A DNA stretch of 9,710 bases from Candidatus Aenigmatarchaeota archaeon. GTDB taxonomy: Archaea; Aenigmatarchaeota; Aenigmatarchaeia; CG10238-14; SCSR01. A model generated the notes under the pieces. It was given only the letters and a program-made list of their open reading frames with translations, had not been told where the DNA came from and made no database searches. The stretch covers positions 1 to 9,710 of the forward strand of contig JAUWXZ010000017.1 in NCBI GenBank assembly GCA_030616125.1, given 5' to 3'. Within the stretch, counting starts at the first letter, position 1, and every line of letters starts with the position of its first letter. This document shows positions 5,785-9,710 of this stretch, in pieces. Made by a program: the position numbers and the translations under genes.

Positions 5785-5796
5785 AGAATTAAATAG

Positions 5797-6912
5797 GTGA
5801 ACATTATTCCAAAAAATCTATTGGATCCATTTGGAACAAGTGTGGTTACTGATTATTCTAGGCTTTTTACCGAATTGGGCTTGCAACCAATTGGAAATTT
5901 GGTATCAAGAATTAAACACCCAAACAGGTATTTGAGAAGAGGTATAGATTTTGCCCATAGGGATTTTGATAAGGTTTTGGAGGCATTTAAAAGAGGAGAA
6001 AAAATCGCAGTGATGTCTGGTATTAAACCAACCAATGAATTTCATCTTGGCAGCAAGATGACAGCTGAAAAAATAATATTCTTTCAAAAAGAATTTAAAG
6101 CAAAAGTTTTTTATTGTATAGCTGATTTAGAAAGCTTAGTTGACAACCAAATAGCATTGGATGAAGCTACCAAAATTGCAATAGATAATGTTGCAGATAT
6201 CCTTGCTCTGGGCTTGGATCCAAAAAACGCCTATATCTACAGGCAATCTGAAGAAAAACGTGTCATGAATTTGGCCTTTTTGTTCAGCAGAAAAATTACT
6301 CTAAATCATTTACAAAGTCTGTATGGTGAAAGGCAGTTGGGTTTGTATTTTGCAGCCTTTACACAGGCAGGGGATATACTCCTACCACAGTTGCCTGAGT
6401 TTGGTGGTCCTAAAATTGTTTTAGTTCCAATTGGATGTGATCAAGATCCTCACATGAGGTTGACTCGGGATATAGTAAGTAAAGTTAAAGATCAGTTTAA
6501 CTTCATCCCACCAACATCGATATACCATAAGTTCTTCAGAGCATTGAACGGAGAGGCTAAGATGAGTAAAAGAGATCCGATGTCTTTCCTGATTTTAAAC
6601 GATAATATAGAACTGGCAAAAAAGAAAGTGATGAACTGTGTTGATGGTGGAAAAAAAACTGCAGAAGAACAGAGAAGACTTGGAGGAGAACCTGAGAAAT
6701 GTGTTAATTATGAATTAGCTCTTTTCCATTTTGTTGAAGATGATGAACATCTAAAAAGAATTTATGAAGAATGTAAAACTGGTAAAAGGCTTTGTGGTGA
6801 ATGTAAAAAAGAAGTTGCTGAAATAATGGCTAAATTTTTAAGAAAACATCAAAAGAAGAAGAAAAATATGATAAAAAAAGCAACGAAGATTTTAACTAAA
6901 CAATCGGTTTAA
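5797..6912 (+). CDS. trpS: Tryptophanyl-tRNA synthetase, archaeal type
   Basis: Class I synthetase that charges tRNA-Trp. Diagnostic archaeal TrpRS segments are LDPFG (9-13), YLRRGIDFAHRDFD (45-58), AVMSGIKPTNEFHLGSKM (71-88), PIGCDQDPHMRLTRD (211-225), KMSKR (255-259) and TAEEQRRLGGEPEKC (288-302). The last separates it from TyrRS. At 371 residues it is complete and near family size, with a basic end (KKKK near 353-356). The HIGH motif reads HLGS and KMSKS reads KMSKR. Bacterial TrpRS also lacks the final histidine (TIGN), so activity is likely. The start is uncertain: GTG at 5797 is used, but it lies inside AGGTGA, which itself looks like a ribosome binding site. An ATT at 5806 or TTG at 5821 are alternatives. 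It is the first gene of the operon with pheS and pheT. Confidence 0.93.
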   Translation: MNIIPKNLLDPFGTSVVTDYSRLFTELGLQPIGNLVSRIKHPNRYLRRGIDFAHRDFDKVLEAFKRGEKIAVMSGIKPTNEFHLGSKMTAEKIIFFQKEFKAKVFYCIADLESLVDNQIALDEATKIAIDNVADILALGLDPKNAYIYRQSEEKRVMNLAFLFSRKITLNHLQSLYGERQLGLYFAAFTQAGDILLPQLPEFGGPKIVLVPIGCDQDPHMRLTRDIVSKVKDQFNFIPPTSIYHKFFRALNGEAKMSKRDPMSFLILNDNIELAKKKVMNCVDGGKKTAEEQRRLGGEPEKCVNYELALFHFVEDDEHLKRIYEECKTGKRLCGECKKEVAEIMAKFLRKHQKKKKNMIKKATKILTKQSV

Positions 6913-6930
6913 TAAAACATAAAGGTTGAT

Positions 6931-8199
6931 ATGAAATATAAATTAACAGAAGAAGGAAAAGAATATCTAAAAAAAGGGTTGCCAGAAAAAAATTTAGTCA
7001 AGACTTTAAAAGAAGGTCCGCTAAGTTTGAAGGAAACAAAGAAAAAAAATAAAAATTTATCTATCGCATTGCAATGGACAAAAAAGAAAAATTGGGTTAA
7101 GTTGGAAAAAAACATTTTAACTTTAATAAAATATCCTGAAAAATTTCCTGAAGAAGATGCCTTGAGAAAGATTCATGAAGGAAAAGAAGTGGAAGAAAGT
7201 ATTTTAAAAATATTGATCGAAAGGAAATTGATTTGGAAGATTACAGAAGTTTACAAAAAAACAGAAGAAGCACTAATAAAAGCTGGAAACGTTATTGATG
7301 AGTTAACACATAACATAATTCGAACTGGTTTGTGGAAAAATAGAAAGTTTAGACCAGTTGATTTACAATTAAAGAAAAAATTGGATAAATCAAAGATCAA
7401 AGCCGGTAAAGCACAAACATATAATTATTTCTTGATGCAGGTCAGGAAGAAGTTAGTTGAAATGGGTTTTAAAGAAATGACTGGACCAATAATAGAAACT
7501 GAATTCTGGAATTTTGACGCTTTGTTTCAACCACAAAATCATCCGGCTAGAGATTGGACAATGACTTATCAGCTTAAAAAACCAAAGCACGGGAAACTAC
7601 CAGACAAAAAAATTGTTGAAAATGTAAAAAAAGCTCATGAAGTTGGGATAGCAGGAAGTATTGGTTGGCAATATAAATGGAATCCTAAAAAAGCTATGCA
7701 GCTTGTTCCAAGAGCACATGGTACTTGCTTGTCAGCAAGAACTTTAGCTTCAAAACCAGAAATTCCTGGCAAATATTTTGCTATTACAAGATGTTATCGA
7801 CCAGATATAATTGACGCTACTCACGCAATAGAGTTTAACCAGCTAGAAGGTATAGTTATTGATGAATCTGTAACGTTTAAAAGTCTTGTCGGTTTGCTTA
7901 AACTTTTTGCAAGAGAAATTATTGGTGTAGAAAAAATAAAATTCGTGCCAGCTTACTTTCCCTTCACTGAACCGAGTATAGAGGGTTTTGTATATCATCC
8001 AAAACTTGGCTGGATAGAAGCATTGCCAGGTGGTATATTTCGTCCTGAGTTAACCAAACCCCTAGGTATAGATATACCTGTGCTTGCGTGGGGTATTGGA
8101 ATAGATAGATTAGCTATGTTCAAGTTGGGTGTATCAGATATACGCTATCTATTTGCTCGGAATTTAGAATGGTTAAGAAAACAGAAGGTGATAAGCTAG
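6931..8199 (+). CDS. pheS: Phenylalanyl-tRNA synthetase alpha subunit, archaeal type
   Basis: Catalytic subunit of the class II (alpha-beta)2 PheRS. Residues 1-145 are lysine-rich and probably winged-helix-like, as in archaeal and eukaryotic alpha chains. The catalytic domain follows: MGFKEMTGPIIETEFWNFDA (178-197) with LFQPQNHPARD, motif 2 region ITRCYRPDIIDATHAIEFNQ (285-304), PAYFPFTEPSIEGFVYHPK (340-358), and motif 3 with LAWGIGIDRLAM (385-396). At 422 residues it is shorter than the roughly 500 usual for archaeal alpha chains, and the loss lies in the N-terminal domains. The ATG at 6931 is preceded by AAGGTTGAT. The gap to trpS is 18 bases, and the stop codon TAG abuts the pheT ATG, so translation of the two PheRS subunits is probably coupled. 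Confidence 0.95.
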   Translation: MKYKLTEEGKEYLKKGLPEKNLVKTLKEGPLSLKETKKKNKNLSIALQWTKKKNWVKLEKNILTLIKYPEKFPEEDALRKIHEGKEVEESILKILIERKLIWKITEVYKKTEEALIKAGNVIDELTHNIIRTGLWKNRKFRPVDLQLKKKLDKSKIKAGKAQTYNYFLMQVRKKLVEMGFKEMTGPIIETEFWNFDALFQPQNHPARDWTMTYQLKKPKHGKLPDKKIVENVKKAHEVGIAGSIGWQYKWNPKKAMQLVPRAHGTCLSARTLASKPEIPGKYFAITRCYRPDIIDATHAIEFNQLEGIVIDESVTFKSLVGLLKLFAREIIGVEKIKFVPAYFPFTEPSIEGFVYHPKLGWIEALPGGIFRPELTKPLGIDIPVLAWGIGIDRLAMFKLGVSDIRYLFARNLEWLRKQKVIS

Positions 8200-9710
8200 A
8201 TGCCAACTGTAGAGGTATCATATAAAGATTTGTGCAGTTTGGTTGGAAAGAAACTTGCTATAGGAGAATTAAAAAATGCTATCGCATATGCAAAAGGAGA
8301 AATTAATTCTGTAGAAGGAGATTCATTAAAAATCGATATAGGCGATAGTAACAGACCTGATCTATGGTCAGCAGAGGGAATAGCAAGAGAGGTAAAGGGT
8401 AGAGTTACGGAAGAAAAGGGTCTTCCAAAATATGAAGTAAAAAAGTCAGAGATAAGTGTAAAAGTTGATGAAAAAGTAAATAAGGTAAGACCATTAACAG
8501 TTTGCGCTGTTGGAAGAAATTTAAAAATTGACGAGAATGTTTTATCCCAAATCATTCAGCTTCAAGAAAAAGTTGCAGGAACTTTTGGAAGGAGTAGAAA
8601 AGAAGTTGCGATCGGGATTTATGATTTGAAAAAAATAAAGGCTCCAATAAAATACACAACTGTTAAGCCCAATGAAATAAAATTCGTTCCTTTGGATTTT
8701 GAGGAAGAACTAACCCCAAAAGAAATTCTTGAAAAACATCCTAAGGGAAAAGAATTTGGTCATTTGCTTGAAGGCTGTGAAGAATATCCAATTTTCATCG
8801 ACTCTACTAATAATGTGTTATCAATGCCACCAATTATTAATTCTGATTATACTGGTAAAGTTACAGAAAAAACCGAAGAAGTTTTTATTGAGTGCACTGG
8901 ATTTGATTTCAAATTTCTAATTCCTGCTTTGAATGTTATTGTTTCTGCTTTAGCAGACAGAAAAGCAAGAGTGGAAAATGTAAAAATAATTTATCCAGAC
9001 AAAGCAATTTTTACCCCTGATCTAAAACCAAAAAAAACTTTTGTTGAAATTGTTTATGTAAACGAAGTTTCTGGCTTGAAATTAAATGGGAAAGAGATTT
9101 GTAATCTACTTGAACAAGCAAGATATCAAGCAAAATTAAAAGGAGAAAAAATTGAACTGCTCTACCCTGCTTACAGACAGGACATAATGCATTTTCGTGA
9201 TGTAGTTGAAGATGTTTTAATTTCTTATGGGTATGATAAAATTGAACCAGTTTATCCGAAGCTGGTTACAGTAGGATGTATTGCTGAAAAAGAAGTTTTT
9301 TCAAACAAAGTCGCAGAAACAATGATTAGCTTAGGGTTACAGGAAATTTTGTCTTATACCTTAACGAATAAAGAAAATCTTTTCAAAAAAATGAATGTGA
9401 AAAAGGAAAGAATAGTTGAAATCGAGAATCCTGTCTCATTGAACTGGAACGTTTTTAGAAACTGGTTGCTTCCGAGCATCATGGGATTTTATTCTCATAA
9501 TCAACATGTGGTATATCCACAGAAAATTTTTGAAGTTGGGGATGTTGTTTTAATCGATGAAGAACAAGACACAAAAACTAAAGATGTGAAAAAAATAGCG
9601 GCGGGAATTTCTGATTCAAAAGCAACTTATGATGAAATTCTTTCAATCCTTGATGCTTTCCTGTCATCATTTAAAGTAAAATATAAATTAAAAGGAGCTG
9701 AACATCCAAG
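8200..9710 (+). CDS. pheT: Phenylalanyl-tRNA synthetase beta subunit, C-terminus cut by window edge
   Basis: Beta subunit of archaeal PheRS, providing the B3/B4 editing domain that clears mischarged Tyr-tRNA-Phe and structural support for alpha. The frame runs open for 503 codons to the window edge. Archaeal beta chains are about 550 residues, so roughly 50 are missing. Visible elements are GDSNRPDLWSAEGIAREVKG (48-67), the B3/B4 region with AIGIYDLKKIKAP (137-149) and NNVLSMPPIINSD (204-216), IECTGFDF (230-237), a B5 domain (about 278-350) with AYRQDIMHFRDVVEDV and ISYGYDKIEP, and the class II-like core with ENPVSLNWNVFR (409-420) and KIFEVGDVV (442-450). The ATG directly follows the pheS stop, and GGTGAT eight bases upstream lies inside pheS. 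No frameshift is visible. Confidence 0.95.
   Translation, partial: MPTVEVSYKDLCSLVGKKLAIGELKNAIAYAKGEINSVEGDSLKIDIGDSNRPDLWSAEGIAREVKGRVTEEKGLPKYEVKKSEISVKVDEKVNKVRPLTVCAVGRNLKIDENVLSQIIQLQEKVAGTFGRSRKEVAIGIYDLKKIKAPIKYTTVKPNEIKFVPLDFEEELTPKEILEKHPKGKEFGHLLEGCEEYPIFIDSTNNVLSMPPIINSDYTGKVTEKTEEVFIECTGFDFKFLIPALNVIVSALADRKARVENVKIIYPDKAIFTPDLKPKKTFVEIVYVNEVSGLKLNGKEICNLLEQARYQAKLKGEKIELLYPAYRQDIMHFRDVVEDVLISYGYDKIEPVYPKLVTVGCIAEKEVFSNKVAETMISLGLQEILSYTLTNKENLFKKMNVKKERIVEIENPVSLNWNVFRNWLLPSIMGFYSHNQHVVYPQKIFEVGDVVLIDEEQDTKTKDVKKIAAGISDSKATYDEILSILDAFLSSFKVKYKLKGAEHP

Larger units (their letters stand above)
5631..5796. other. Divergent intergenic region between rps6e and trpS
   Basis: A 166-base AT-rich spacer between divergent genes. 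From left to right it holds the rps6e ribosome binding site (about 5635-5640), a 14-base inverted repeat TTTAAGCACTTAAA at 5663-5676, an A/T-rich TATA-like element at 5679-5688, a six-codon open frame ATG-TTC-CAA-TGG-ATT-GTA-TAG at 5719-5739 preceded by two GTGA motifs, and a second TATA-like element near 5774-5784. I see no tRNA or stable RNA fold. The short frame contains a tryptophan codon upstream of the tryptophanyl-tRNA synthetase gene, which is suggestive but may be chance. Confidence 0.6.

Noticed and set aside
5631..5796. tRNA, T-box or other structured RNA upstream of trpS
   Set aside because: No cloverleaf, GC-rich stem or T-box sequence could be recognised, and the spacer is AT-rich throughout.
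8196..8555. Minus-strand frame of 119 codons at the pheS/pheT junction
   Set aside because: It is antisense to the conserved N-terminus of PheRS beta, whose motifs account for the sequence.

Overview
The window comes from an AT-rich archaeal genome. Every informational gene is of the archaeal/eukaryotic type: ribosomal proteins S6e and S24e, initiation factor aIF2 gamma, RNA polymerase subunits Rpo7 and Spt4, and archaeal-type TrpRS and PheRS alpha/beta. Ribosome binding sites match the archaeal anti-SD (GGTGA cores), promoters look like TATA elements, and genes are packed 1-30 bases apart. Short proteins and lysine/glutamate-rich tails suggest a reduced-genome lineage such as a DPANN archaeon. 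That placement is an inference and I cannot fix the phylum.

Left part (1-3365, minus strand, read right to left): a PIN-domain protein, a membrane-bound pyrophosphatase (hppA), rpo7, spt4 and rps24e (cut by the left edge) form one tightly spaced transcription unit. Middle: a type IV pilin-like gene (3408-3791) points the other way and separates this unit from a second minus-strand unit, rps6e-eif2g (3830-5630). As I recall it, S6e, aIF2 gamma, PIN protein, soluble pyrophosphatase, Rpo7, Spt4 and S24e form a conserved block in Thermococcales-like archaea. Here the soluble pyrophosphatase position holds an unrelated ion-pumping pyrophosphatase, and a pilin gene has been inserted.

Right part (5797-9710, plus strand): trpS, pheS and pheT (cut by the right edge) form an aromatic aminoacyl-tRNA synthetase operon, divergent from rps6e across a 166-base spacer.

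The genes together serve transcription and translation. The pyrophosphatase fits this role because RNA synthesis and tRNA charging both release pyrophosphate, which this enzyme could convert into an ion gradient. I see no CRISPR array, mobile element or RNA gene, and no clearly new multi-gene system. The observations most worth checking are the pyrophosphatase swap, the possible CTG start of aIF2 gamma behind a perfect Shine-Dalgarno sequence, and the 42-base divergent promoter between the PIN and pilin genes.
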